Below are positions 15,568 to 23,929 of a stretch of DNA of 64,000 bases, one piece after another. Each line of letters starts with the position of its first letter. Position 1 is the first letter of the stretch. This stretch comes from a virus. Under the pieces are notes generated by a model, which was not told where the DNA came from, ran no database searches, and saw nothing but the letters and a program-made list of their open reading frames with translations. The position numbers were made by a program, and so were the translations under genes. The stretch spans positions 32,897 to 96,896 of the IMG/VR virus record IMGVR_UViG_3300033553_000165; one strand, written 5' to 3'.

Positions 15568-18500
15568 TTATAATTCTATTACCTTAGTTCTAGAAGTAAC
15601 TTTGAACATATTTTTACCTCTAAAATCGTCAAAGAAGGCTCCACCGTGAACGGCAAACATTCCTTTAGTTATATTGAGTTCCTTAAATTGTTTTCCATAT
15701 TTCTTGGCTTCCTCTTTCCAGAGAACGGTTAATATGATCGCATTGTTAGATTCTATAGAGACTTTATGGTAAATGTCCCCATTTCTATCTACAGCGTCAA
15801 ATATAGCTAATACCCTTCCAGCTATCGTACAAGGCTCTCCATCATCATACCTTCCTCTCTTTCCTTTTTTAGTATCATTCCAACTTAAAAATGATTGTCC
15901 GTTCCAGTAACTACTTATAACACGCTTCACTTTGGTTTTCTTCATAAGAAGTTCCTTATAATCAATCTCACCAAACCCCGTGATGTCTCTTTGCTTATAT
16001 GTCCAGAACCAGTTCTTATCATTATTTTCGTCAGTCTCTATTTCTTCTGGAATATCGGCTTTAATCAACTCATAATAAGTTTTTAAAACCTTATACCGCT
16101 TTCGGGATTGATTTCCTACTACGTCTCCCTCTGAGTCCTCAATAGCGTCAAACGCTCCTGCGACTATCAAGTTAGTCACAACCCTTTTATTTACCTTGCT
16201 CTTGGGAACCCTATTTAAAAATTCTTCCAATGAAAAGAACATCCCGCCATCTTCTCTAGCTCTAAGGATTTCCGCTACAGCTACCTCCCCTGCGTGCTTA
16301 ATTTTGGTCAACGACCAGTATATGGTATTTTCCTCAGGATCAGAAGTAAAGTGCCTGTCAGACTTATTTATATCTGGGGGCATAACTTTTATCTTTTTCT
16401 TAGAATTTAAGTTAATTGCCGTGATCTCTGAAAGTCTATTCGGAACCTCATTTTTCTCGTCCGAAAAGTTTAAAGAACCCGTCCAAAACTCCAACGGATA
16501 TTTAACTTTAAGATATTGACACCAGTACCCCATCAGGGTGTAGGCTGCGGAGTGAGAACGGTTAAATCCATAAGCAGAGAAAGCATAAAGTTTGTCCCAT
16601 ACTTTAATAGCTATTTCTTCCCCATCACCTTCGGCGAATAGGACTGAGTATCCTTGGATGAATTTTTCCTTGAATTTAGCTAATGATTTATCATCAAACT
16701 TTTTCATATAAGTTCTGACCTGATCGGCTTCGGCTAATGTTAATCCACCGACCACCATCGCTTGCATTACTTGTTCTTGAAATACATATAGACCGTGAGT
16801 ATTTTTGGTTATCACGTCCATATATGGGTCAAACTTCGCTTTCTTCTCCTTATGCTTAATTTTAGCAAAATCATTATGCGCATCACTATCCATCGGTCCT
16901 GGTCTAAATAATGCGTTCATAGAAATTAGGTCTTCTATATTATCAGGTCTTACCTTTTTAGAATAGCTTTTAAGTCCGGAAGTACCAAATTGAAATACGT
17001 CTTCATTCCAACCCTTCTGGAAGAACTTAAAAACGCTCCTACGATTTACCGGAATTTTGTTTAAATTGATCTTTTTACCTTGGTTAACTTTTATCAGCCT
17101 CAAAACTTCTTTAAATTTATCCAGCTGTGCTATCCCCAGAATATCTTCCTTTAAGAACCCAGCACGATCTACATACTTCCCTTCCCATTCTGCTACTAAG
17201 TTCCCATCAATTTTCTTAACAGGCAACCAATCAAAAACCGTCATAGGGTTTCCGTCTTTATCTTCCTTTGGTACAATTAAAACCGCTGACGGATGTATAG
17301 AACCTGCCCTCGGTTGCCCCAAGACTCCTTTTATTACCTCACAGACTTCCGCATTCTTTTGTACGAAGCTTTTCAACTTCGGCTTAATCATAGCGTTATC
17401 AAATATCTCTTGCCAGTTTGCCTTTTGAGAATCCGGAATTTCTTTAGTTGCGAAATTTATATCCTGAAACTGTAAGCCCATTACCCTTCCAAAATCCTTA
17501 AGAGCCGACTTGACTTTCATCCTACTATAAGTTCCCACGGAACATACGCTTGAAACTCCGTATTTCTGTTCTATGTACCTTTTTACTTCCTGCCGCTTAC
17601 TACCTTCAAAATCCACATCAATATCCGGAAGAGCATCAGCCGATTTGGCTCTTTCCCCAGATACTCTAGTTTTATTCATAAATCGCTCAAAAAGTAAATC
17701 ATACTCAATCGGGTCAATTTCCGTAACTCCTAATAAATAGGCTACCAAAGAACCCCCAGCGGAACCCCTTCCTGGTCCTACTAAGATATCATTTTTCTTA
17801 GACCAATCCACTATGTCCCAAAGTATCATAAAATAGTCAACAAACCCCGCACCTACAATAACGTCGTTTTCTTCCTGAATCCGCTCAACGTATTCATTTA
17901 TAGTTTTTTCGTCTTCAAACTTATTAAGAACTTTTTCGGTGAACCCTTCCTCAATTTTTTGGTAATATAAACCTATCGTGTCTTCGTGTTCAAATTTAGG
18001 TAATTTGTGATTTCCTACGTCTATTAGAAAATCGCAAGCTTCAGCAACCTCAACCGTATTGGTTAGGGATTCTATGAATATATCCAACTTATCTTCGTCT
18101 CCAAATAAGGGGAGATTTTCATTAATGATCGTTTGTGAATCCTTGTAATATTGCTGTGATGAAACTGGTTGAGATTTTCGGCTGATATCGTTCAATAGTT
18201 TTTTAACACCGCTATTTACTTTCTCACTATAATAACAGTCTCCTATGTAAATAGGCTTTAAAACCTTATAGAATTTCTTCATATAAGTTTTTATGTTATT
18301 CAGATTTTCCATATCAATGACTTCGTCTTCAAGTTCATTTAGGTCTATCTGGTAATAAAGGTTTTCTTTGCCGTAAATCTCTTGATAAATTTCTATCCTC
18401 TCAAGAAATAATTTACTCTTATTGATAATTCTATTGAAGTAGCTATCCCTCGGAATTACACAAATGATACCTTCGTTGTATTGGAGTAGAATTTCCTCTG

Positions 18501-19194
18501 GAATGAAACCGTTGAAATTTACGTTCACTTCCGTGTTGATTCTTAATAAGTTTCTCCAACCCTTCTCATTCTTAGCATAAACTTTTATCTCAAAAATATT
18601 TTGAAAGTCGGCTTCCGGATCATAATCGTACGCAACCGAATAGGTCGCCCCCATAATTGACTTAACTTCGCTGCCGCATTCTAATTGAAAAGCCAGTGTT
18701 CCTGCTAAGGTGTCTTTGTCGCAAATTGCTAAAGACGGGTGCTTGAAATACTTAGCTTTCTTAACCCAATCTTTCGGCTCCCCAGATCCATTTAATAATT
18801 CGTATCCAGTGTGTACTCCCAGATTTACGAAAGGAATCGGAACCTCGGGTTCATATTCCCCTAAACTTAGAAATTCGTTAAATTCGGGCAGATAAATCAC
18901 GTCGTTGATTTGATCCTTTCCGGTTTTTGAAGTACTTGAATAATAGAACCTTGAACCCCATCTGAAAAGCAAGAATCTTACCTCATCTTCCTCTTCAACA
19001 AAATCCTTTTCCTCATCGGTCATTTTGAAATAGTACTCCCCTTGATCTTTTGAGTCTTCGTTCGTTAATAGGATACCATTTTTAGGTTCAACAAAAAGAA
19101 GAGTCCCCAATTTAGGGACTCTTATACAATTTACTTCCTCAACGATTTCGCAATTAATATTGTGATCTTCTATCCAAGCCTTCAATTCTTCCAT
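15568..19194 (-). CDS. dnaE: DNA polymerase III alpha subunit-like (DnaE, family C)
   Basis: 1208 residues. The first ~115 residues are an extra domain. A PHP domain starts near residue 122 (LGVHTGYELLNGSG; AICDKDTLAG), in which the first histidine of the usual HxH is a glycine, so the metal site is probably degenerate. The palm carries GPGRGSAGGSLVAYLLG (about 473) and the catalytic aspartates of LPDIDVDF (about 524-529). A helix-hairpin-helix-like part and a C-terminal OB-like domain follow (about residue 1080 on). It would be the phage's replicative polymerase, working with its own helicase and primase. No separate proofreading exonuclease or clamp was seen here. Confidence 0.93.
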   Translation of the reverse strand: MEELKAWIEDHNINCEIVEEVNCIRVPKLGTLLFVEPKNGILLTNEDSKDQGEYYFKMTDEEKDFVEEEDEVRFLLFRWGSRFYYSSTSKTGKDQINDVIYLPEFNEFLSLGEYEPEVPIPFVNLGVHTGYELLNGSGEPKDWVKKAKYFKHPSLAICDKDTLAGTLAFQLECGSEVKSIMGATYSVAYDYDPEADFQNIFEIKVYAKNEKGWRNLLRINTEVNVNFNGFIPEEILLQYNEGIICVIPRDSYFNRIINKSKLFLERIEIYQEIYGKENLYYQIDLNELEDEVIDMENLNNIKTYMKKFYKVLKPIYIGDCYYSEKVNSGVKKLLNDISRKSQPVSSQQYYKDSQTIINENLPLFGDEDKLDIFIESLTNTVEVAEACDFLIDVGNHKLPKFEHEDTIGLYYQKIEEGFTEKVLNKFEDEKTINEYVERIQEENDVIVGAGFVDYFMILWDIVDWSKKNDILVGPGRGSAGGSLVAYLLGVTEIDPIEYDLLFERFMNKTRVSGERAKSADALPDIDVDFEGSKRQEVKRYIEQKYGVSSVCSVGTYSRMKVKSALKDFGRVMGLQFQDINFATKEIPDSQKANWQEIFDNAMIKPKLKSFVQKNAEVCEVIKGVLGQPRAGSIHPSAVLIVPKEDKDGNPMTVFDWLPVKKIDGNLVAEWEGKYVDRAGFLKEDILGIAQLDKFKEVLRLIKVNQGKKINLNKIPVNRRSVFKFFQKGWNEDVFQFGTSGLKSYSKKVRPDNIEDLISMNALFRPGPMDSDAHNDFAKIKHKEKKAKFDPYMDVITKNTHGLYVFQEQVMQAMVVGGLTLAEADQVRTYMKKFDDKSLAKFKEKFIQGYSVLFAEGDGEEIAIKVWDKLYAFSAYGFNRSHSAAYTLMGYWCQYLKVKYPLEFWTGSLNFSDEKNEVPNRLSEITAINLNSKKKIKVMPPDINKSDRHFTSDPEENTIYWSLTKIKHAGEVAVAEILRAREDGGMFFSLEEFLNRVPKSKVNKRVVTNLIVAGAFDAIEDSEGDVVGNQSRKRYKVLKTYYELIKADIPEEIETDENNDKNWFWTYKQRDITGFGEIDYKELLMKKTKVKRVISSYWNGQSFLSWNDTKKGKRGRYDDGEPCTIAGRVLAIFDAVDRNGDIYHKVSIESNNAIILTVLWKEEAKKYGKQFKELNITKGMFAVHGGAFFDDFRGKNMFKVTSRTKVIEL

Positions 19195-19195
19195 A

Positions 19196-20383
19196 TTATA
19201 ACTTAGCTGATTGTATTAGTTTTTCCGCTATCACTTCGCCTACTTCGTTATCTAACTTTGAATAGAAAAAATTCTGCGCTAATGCTAAGATATCAAGTGG
19301 GGGATATAATTCGGCAATATCAATAATCTGAAGAAGTTTCTCAAACTTTGCCTTTTCGCTTCTATCAGAAATAAATTTATAATCAATATACAAAAACAGT
19401 AATTCGTAAGTCAGGTACAAGAAGTTTGAAAACGCCTTTACGGATTCTTCTTGTTTTTCCGTTAACTCCGTTTTATTTCTACAAGCATCAATTACTAAGC
19501 TGAACATTTTATCAATTTGCCTTAGCCTTAAATTAACATCTATAGAGTCAAAATTGAAATCCATCTTAAACGGAATAGCGTTATCATAAAGGTCTTCAAA
19601 TTTACCGTTCGTGATTTGAATATTATCATACATATTGAAGGTCGTTGGGTTGGAAGTGTAAACGTGTAAACTTTGAGAATTATGCGTTTGCGTTCCTAAC
19701 TCTACCCCTAATATTCTTGCCATAACTTCCGTCACAAAACTAAACTGGAAGACGTTAGTGGGTAAACCCCAATGTAAATCGTTGCTTCTGTTAGCTATCG
19801 TCGTGATCATTTTTCCGTCCCTTATTTTAAGCATAACAAAATCGTTACACGGGATATCTACAGAGTCCGTACCTAAATCAAGTTCGGCATTCCAAATCTG
19901 TAGGGCAACCCTTCTGGTTTCCGGATTTTCATCTAACATTTGTAAAGCTTTCTCAACTTGATCAAACCCATCAATGATCTGTTGTGATGCGTGACCGTTG
20001 TTTTCCGGAGAAGTGGAATTTATTTCATCATAACTACTTACCCCGTGTTTCCGCATTCTGAAACCGTATGGTGCGTGAAATACCTTCCCATCGTCTGAGA
20101 ATGTTTTCATTTTCGTATTAAAGATTTCCAGAAATTCTACATCCTTTTCCCCTTTGAAAATCCAAAGTGCTTCAGCTAATAAAAAAAATATGTTTATATC
20201 CCTTTCATTATTCCCAACGCATCTAAAATATGGATTGGTTATCTTCAGCTTGAAATCTAAAATCTCTCTCGTGTCCCCATATCGGCTGGGAATGAAGTCC
20301 CCGTTCTCAATAATATATTTATTGACGAAGGGATAATCATATGAAAACCTTTCGGTCTTTAAAGATTCATTTACTATATTCAT
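19196..20383 (-). CDS. Thymidylate synthase / deoxypyrimidine hydroxymethylase family
   Basis: 395 residues, longer than classic ThyA (about 264). Family landmarks: EALWIFKG (E71), ETRRVALQIW (R157, R158), the nucleophile C179 in DIPCNDF, RSNDLHWGLPTNVFQF (N210) and HVY near 240. The asparagine in the GLPTN segment is the residue that favours dUMP over dCMP, so the substrate is probably dUMP. The product could be dTMP or 5-hydroxymethyl-dUMP. The usual PCH is PCN here. The C-terminal ~130 residues are a helical addition. It lies directly upstream of the polymerase gene. Confidence 0.8.
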   Translation of the reverse strand: MNIVNESLKTERFSYDYPFVNKYIIENGDFIPSRYGDTREILDFKLKITNPYFRCVGNNERDINIFFLLAEALWIFKGEKDVEFLEIFNTKMKTFSDDGKVFHAPYGFRMRKHGVSSYDEINSTSPENNGHASQQIIDGFDQVEKALQMLDENPETRRVALQIWNAELDLGTDSVDIPCNDFVMLKIRDGKMITTIANRSNDLHWGLPTNVFQFSFVTEVMARILGVELGTQTHNSQSLHVYTSNPTTFNMYDNIQITNGKFEDLYDNAIPFKMDFNFDSIDVNLRLRQIDKMFSLVIDACRNKTELTEKQEESVKAFSNFLYLTYELLFLYIDYKFISDRSEKAKFEKLLQIIDIAELYPPLDILALAQNFFYSKLDNEVGEVIAEKLIQSAKL

Positions 20384-20423
20384 AACTTACTTTTTTAATT
20401 ATAATAAATAACCGTGTAATAGA

Positions 20424-20445
20424 AAAGGCTCCCGAAGGAGCCTTT
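20424..20445 (-). terminator. UUCG tetraloop terminator
   Basis: On the minus strand AAAGGCTCC, loop TTCG, GGAGCCTTT: a perfect 9-pair stem with the very stable C(UUCG)G loop, followed by TTCTATT. It lies 30 bases after the stop of the histone-like gene (20475) and separates it from the thymidylate-synthase-family gene. Confidence 0.85.
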
Positions 20446-20474
20446 CCAAACTTACCGCTAAAATCTACCCCCAC

Positions 20475-21491
20475 TTATTTCTTAGCGGCAGTTTTCTTTT
20501 TAGAAGTGGTTTTCTTAGCTGCGGGTGCCTTTGAAGAGGATTTCTTCTTAATGATTTTCTTCTTCGGCTTTTTAGCTGGAGCAGTCTCCTCTACCTCAGC
20601 TTCAGCTTCGGCTTCTACTTTCGGAGCCTTTTTGCTTTTAATAGCAGCAACCTTTTCTTCTTTATCACTTTTTAAATCGTCCATCATCTTCTTACGATTT
20701 TTCCCAAGCTTCTCATCTTTCTTACCGAGTCCAGTCAGAATAGCTTGAAACTTTTCAGCGTCGTCGGTCATAAGCGTTACAAGGTCATTAACATCTACGT
20801 CGTGAACTAAATGGTTTCCGGACCAGTCGGATTTTATTTCATAATCTTCACCAAATAGGCTTCTCACATCGTCCTCTTTTTTCAGGACTGGGAAGTAAAC
20901 CCGAGCAAGTATTTGTTCACCCTTACACTTCGGAGAGTCAAAAGAGAAGAAAGCACGTTTACTATTATCTCCAAGGAACTTAACCGTAACACCCCCGTTG
21001 GCGATAAAGTTGAAATCAAATGCGTCATCAGGTGATAATGCCTCAACCGCTGATACAAGTGCGTCGTACCTTTTAGCGTCTTCCGGATTATTTTTCGGAT
21101 CAAGACGTTTTGTAACTCGCTTCACTTTATCCTTTTTCTCAGCCTTTGGTTTAGTAGCTTTAGGCTTCGGTGTCTTTTTGGCGGGTTTGGTATCTTCTTC
21201 TTCCTCTTCCATTTCTTCTTCCTCAACTTCCGCTTCAATTTCCGCTTCCAAATCTTCTTCAGCTTCTACCTCTTCTGCCAGTTCGTCGTTTTCTTTATCA
21301 GAACCTTCATACATTAGGGAAGACATTTCAAAAAGTTCATCGAAGGTATCTTCATCAACGTCTTCAATATCTTCTGAGTGAAGGAAAGCAATCATTGCCT
21401 TTCTTCCGGCTTCTACGTCTTTAGCGTTTTTGATTCCGATTGACTGAAGTTGTTTAACTTGAGCCTTTGATAATTTTTCCGATTTTGCCAT
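20475..21491 (-). CDS. Unknown protein with acidic linker and histone H1-like lysine tail
   Basis: 338 residues. N-terminal ~60: small helical domain (KAQVKQLQSIGIKNAKDVEA). Residues ~65-100: almost only E, D and A. Residues ~100-130: K/P/A-rich. Residues ~135-270: a folded domain (DAFDFNFIANGGVTVKFLGD; FFSFDSPKCKGEQILARVYF) that I do not recognise. The last ~70 are K/A/P-rich like the tail of histone H1. Such charge segregation suggests DNA or RNA binding regulated by the acidic part. Isolated by a promoterless gap upstream and a strong terminator downstream, it may be made in quantity. Confidence 0.65.
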   Translation of the reverse strand: MAKSEKLSKAQVKQLQSIGIKNAKDVEAGRKAMIAFLHSEDIEDVDEDTFDELFEMSSLMYEGSDKENDELAEEVEAEEDLEAEIEAEVEEEEMEEEEEDTKPAKKTPKPKATKPKAEKKDKVKRVTKRLDPKNNPEDAKRYDALVSAVEALSPDDAFDFNFIANGGVTVKFLGDNSKRAFFSFDSPKCKGEQILARVYFPVLKKEDDVRSLFGEDYEIKSDWSGNHLVHDVDVNDLVTLMTDDAEKFQAILTGLGKKDEKLGKNRKKMMDDLKSDKEEKVAAIKSKKAPKVEAEAEAEVEETAPAKKPKKKIIKKKSSSKAPAAKKTTSKKKTAAKK

Positions 21492-21567
21492 TGTTTCTAA
21501 AATTTAAATGATTATTAATTGTTTTCGATTTATTATTGTTAATTGTTAGTAATTAACTTTGTAAATT

Positions 21568-22137
21568 TTATGAAGATGTAAATACTTCAAATTCATTTAC
21601 ATTAGTTTTATTCGCTTCTAAATATTCCCTCAAGTATTCCAGCGTGGTGTTAATTAGGATATCTGCATTACAAGTTCCCTTATATAGTTTCTTTGTCTTT
21701 TTGACATCAAAATCCCTTAGGATGAGGATTTGTAAAATTTTACGCTGTTCTCCCTTAAAAATGTTAAGTATACTTTCCGAACCTATCTTCACATCCATAC
21801 GTTCAATAGTTAGTAGCTCAACCTCAACCCCACGGTCATACCCCATTTCTGAATCTCTGACGAAGCTCATCTGATTGATCTCCTTGATCATATCCCGTGA
21901 TTTATTCAACATAGTAGTTTTAAGGTAAAATTCGATAGGGATGGGTCGGTTGCGTCCCGTCTTCTTAAATTCGTTCCAGCGTCGGGCATAGGCTTTAATC
22001 GCTAAAAATAAACGGATTTTTAGTTCCTGCTGAATATCCTCTTTTTCTAATCCGAGATTTTCCTCGTTCCAAATCTTACTTGCGTAAAAATTTGCTAAAC
22101 CTTCGTACTTGTGGAATATTTTTTCGACTGTGGTCAT
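21568..22137 (-). CDS. Sigma-factor-like protein, 189 residues
   Basis: The N-terminal half reads like sigma-70 region 2 (EKIFHKYEGLANFYASKIW; EDIQQELKIRLFLAIKAY; FYLKTTMLNKSRDMIKEI). The C-terminal half resembles a region 4 helix-turn-helix (ILQILILRDFDVKKTKKLY ... TTLEYLREYLEAN). It could redirect host RNA polymerase. Together with 6676-7512 the phage would have two such factors, perhaps for middle and late promoters. It is 24 bases after the 84-residue gene, which has the one good Bacteroidetes-type promoter in the window. Confidence 0.55.
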   Translation of the reverse strand: MTTVEKIFHKYEGLANFYASKIWNEENLGLEKEDIQQELKIRLFLAIKAYARRWNEFKKTGRNRPIPIEFYLKTTMLNKSRDMIKEINQMSFVRDSEMGYDRGVEVELLTIERMDVKIGSESILNIFKGEQRKILQILILRDFDVKKTKKLYKGTCNADILINTTLEYLREYLEANKTNVNEFEVFTSS

Positions 22138-22161
22138 ATCGCCTGTGGGGGATTTGTACGG

Positions 22162-22416
22162 TTAAACTAATTCTCTTTCCATTAGGGTGACTTCATAATC
22201 TCCAAAACTCGTGGCCCAATCTTCTATGATCTCTCCTACGGTTTCGCCTGTCTCCTCGGCTCTGAGTTTGGCCTCCTCAACTAATTGTTGACCACTGCCT
22301 TCATATATCCTTGGAAAATATAAACCCTTTTGAATACAAAGCCACTGTTCTGCCCTGTCGAAAGTTTCTTCGTCAACCCCTTCAATTATGATATTTAAAA
22401 TTATAGTATTTGCCAT
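22162..22416 (-). CDS. Hypothetical protein, 84 residues
   Basis: Not recognised. Compact acidic protein with alternating strand and helix pattern (TIILNIIIEGVDEETFDRAE; AKLRAEETGETVGEIIED). It is the first gene behind the predicted promoter at 22453-22481 and directly upstream of a sigma-like gene, so it could be an early regulator, for example a sigma or polymerase-binding protein. That role is inference from position. Confidence 0.6.
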   Translation of the reverse strand: MANTIILNIIIEGVDEETFDRAEQWLCIQKGLYFPRIYEGSGQQLVEEAKLRAEETGETVGEIIEDWATSFGDYEVTLMERELV

Positions 22417-22452
22417 CTTGAAAATTTTTACGGTTAAAAATTAATTACCTTA

Positions 22453-22481
22453 CAAAGATATAACTCTTTTTACAATAAAAA
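22453..22481 (-). promoter_or_regulatory. Bacteroidetes-type promoter
   Basis: On the minus strand TATCTTTG (22453-22460) matches the Bacteroidetes -7 element TAnnTTTG exactly. At the expected 19-base distance upstream the sequence is TTTT, close to the -33 TTTG. It lies about 40 bases before the 22416 start in a 94-base AT-rich gap. It would drive the 84-residue gene and the sigma-like gene. Confidence 0.55.
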
Positions 22482-22510
22482 AAATATTTTGTAAATTATT
22501 TTAAAAACTT

Positions 22511-22945
22511 TTACAATATCCTTTTAATTTCATTTAGGTCAACCTCACACTCATTATCACCTTGCTCAATTGTGGCCATACCTTCCGTCAAGTCATATTG
22601 TAGTAACTTGGCTCCTCTACCTTGGTAAGAAAAATCGCTCCCTATAAAGTAATAGAAATATCGATCACGATTGGATAACCCCTGAGGATTTCCAAACTCA
22701 TTATAAAATTTATTTTCAGCTTCCTTTCTAACGCCTTCTGAATTGAAGATATTTAACAAATCATTCTTTCCGGAGATATCCTCAATTTTTTCCTTTTTAA
22801 ATTCCAGTACATCAAAATACTTTTCTTTGTCCCTTTTAGATGGATAGATTTTTGTCCTCAGCTCATACAATAGGTATTCCTGTTGAAGCTGATCAAAATA
22901 ATCTAATATTGAAATATGTCTTCTTTTTTTAACCTCGTTTTTCAT
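22511..22945 (-). CDS. Hypothetical protein, 144 residues
   Basis: Not recognised. Basic N-terminus (MKNEVKKRRHISILDYFDQL), lysine-rich helical centre, and a C-terminal ~50-residue beta part (YFYYFIGSDFSYQGRGAKLL; ECEVDLNEIKRIL) that could be an SH3-like or OB-like fold. It directly follows the primase gene with no gap, so it may assist the primase or helicase. It is the last gene before the promoter gap at 22417-22510. Confidence 0.55.
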   Translation of the reverse strand: MKNEVKKRRHISILDYFDQLQQEYLLYELRTKIYPSKRDKEKYFDVLEFKKEKIEDISGKNDLLNIFNSEGVRKEAENKFYNEFGNPQGLSNRDRYFYYFIGSDFSYQGRGAKLLQYDLTEGMATIEQGDNECEVDLNEIKRIL

Positions 22946-23929
22946 CTATAACTTTTTTACAAATTTTCTATCAAAGTAGTGCACATCGTACAATCTATCA
23001 AAGATTTCAATAATTTCCTTTTCGCTTGAATCGTTTATATCCTTATTATAGGTGAAACTAATCTTAACATTAAAAAAGTCGTTAAGAATTTTTCCGTATT
23101 TCTTCATTTCTCTTATAGCATCATAATCAAAAATGAGAATAATATTCTTTACACCCTTCCTCAAAAGTTTCAAAATCTGACTCTGTGAAATCTTCTTACC
23201 GAAAGTACAACAACATTTTACTTCTTCTTGTTCGTATAATTGTAATGTATTGTCTAAAGTAACTTTATCGGTAAACCCCTCAAGTAATATTACCGTATCT
23301 GTTTTTTCCGTTATTTCATCATAACCTAATAATAGGTTTGAAAATTTCGCTCCACTATCATTTAGATATCTGAGCTTCTTCCGTCCTGTACGTTCTTCGT
23401 ACCTTTCAACCTTTTCCTTACTCCAAGTGAGTCTGGACAAATAACCTTTAACCTCGTCGTCCTCTTCAACCGCTAATATAATATAATCTTTTAAATTAGG
23501 AACCAAATTTGTGTATCCGAATTTCAACTTTTTTAAGTTTTCCGGAAGGAACCTTCTAGAATAAAGGTATTCGTCGTCTGTGACTCTTTTGAACCCTATC
23601 GGAAGTCTGCGCTTCTCAGGCTCAAGATCAACCTCATCATCATTTACATCAAATGCAAATTCTGAGAGAGACTTCAACTTTGTACGATCAATGCTTTTAA
23701 ATTCTCCAAGTAGAAATAACTTACCAAGGAAAGTTAGTAGCTTTATGATATTACCTTCCTCACCGCATTTTTTACAATCCCAGAGTTGTGTATGTCTATT
23801 AATATAAAAGTGACGTTCCTTATTACAATATGGACAGTTGGAGATATATTGATTCCCTCCACCTAAACGAAATTTTTTATCGAATAGGGAACGTAAATCG
23901 TTATCGGGAATTGTAACATTTTTAGCCAT
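22946..23929 (-). CDS. dnaG: DnaG-type DNA primase (zinc-binding and TOPRIM domains)
   Basis: 327 residues, shorter than bacterial DnaG. The N-terminal zinc-binding domain has CPYC (32-35) and CKKC (52-55). The middle holds the polymerase part, then TOPRIM motifs VILLEGFTDK (catalytic Glu) and NIILIFDYDAI (DxD). It would synthesise RNA primers on the lagging strand. The C-terminal helicase-binding domain of DnaG appears missing; the helicase gene overlaps its start by eight bases, so the two are coupled. Confidence 0.88.
   Translation of the reverse strand: MAKNVTIPDNDLRSLFDKKFRLGGGNQYISNCPYCNKERHFYINRHTQLWDCKKCGEEGNIIKLLTFLGKLFLLGEFKSIDRTKLKSLSEFAFDVNDDEVDLEPEKRRLPIGFKRVTDDEYLYSRRFLPENLKKLKFGYTNLVPNLKDYIILAVEEDDEVKGYLSRLTWSKEKVERYEERTGRKKLRYLNDSGAKFSNLLLGYDEITEKTDTVILLEGFTDKVTLDNTLQLYEQEEVKCCCTFGKKISQSQILKLLRKGVKNIILIFDYDAIREMKKYGKILNDFFNVKISFTYNKDINDSSEKEIIEIFDRLYDVHYFDRKFVKKL

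Noticed and set aside
21550-21565. TAACTTTG matching the -7 promoter element on the plus strand
   Set aside because: It points rightward into a region with no plus-strand gene and lacks a good -33 element; expected by chance in AT-rich DNA.
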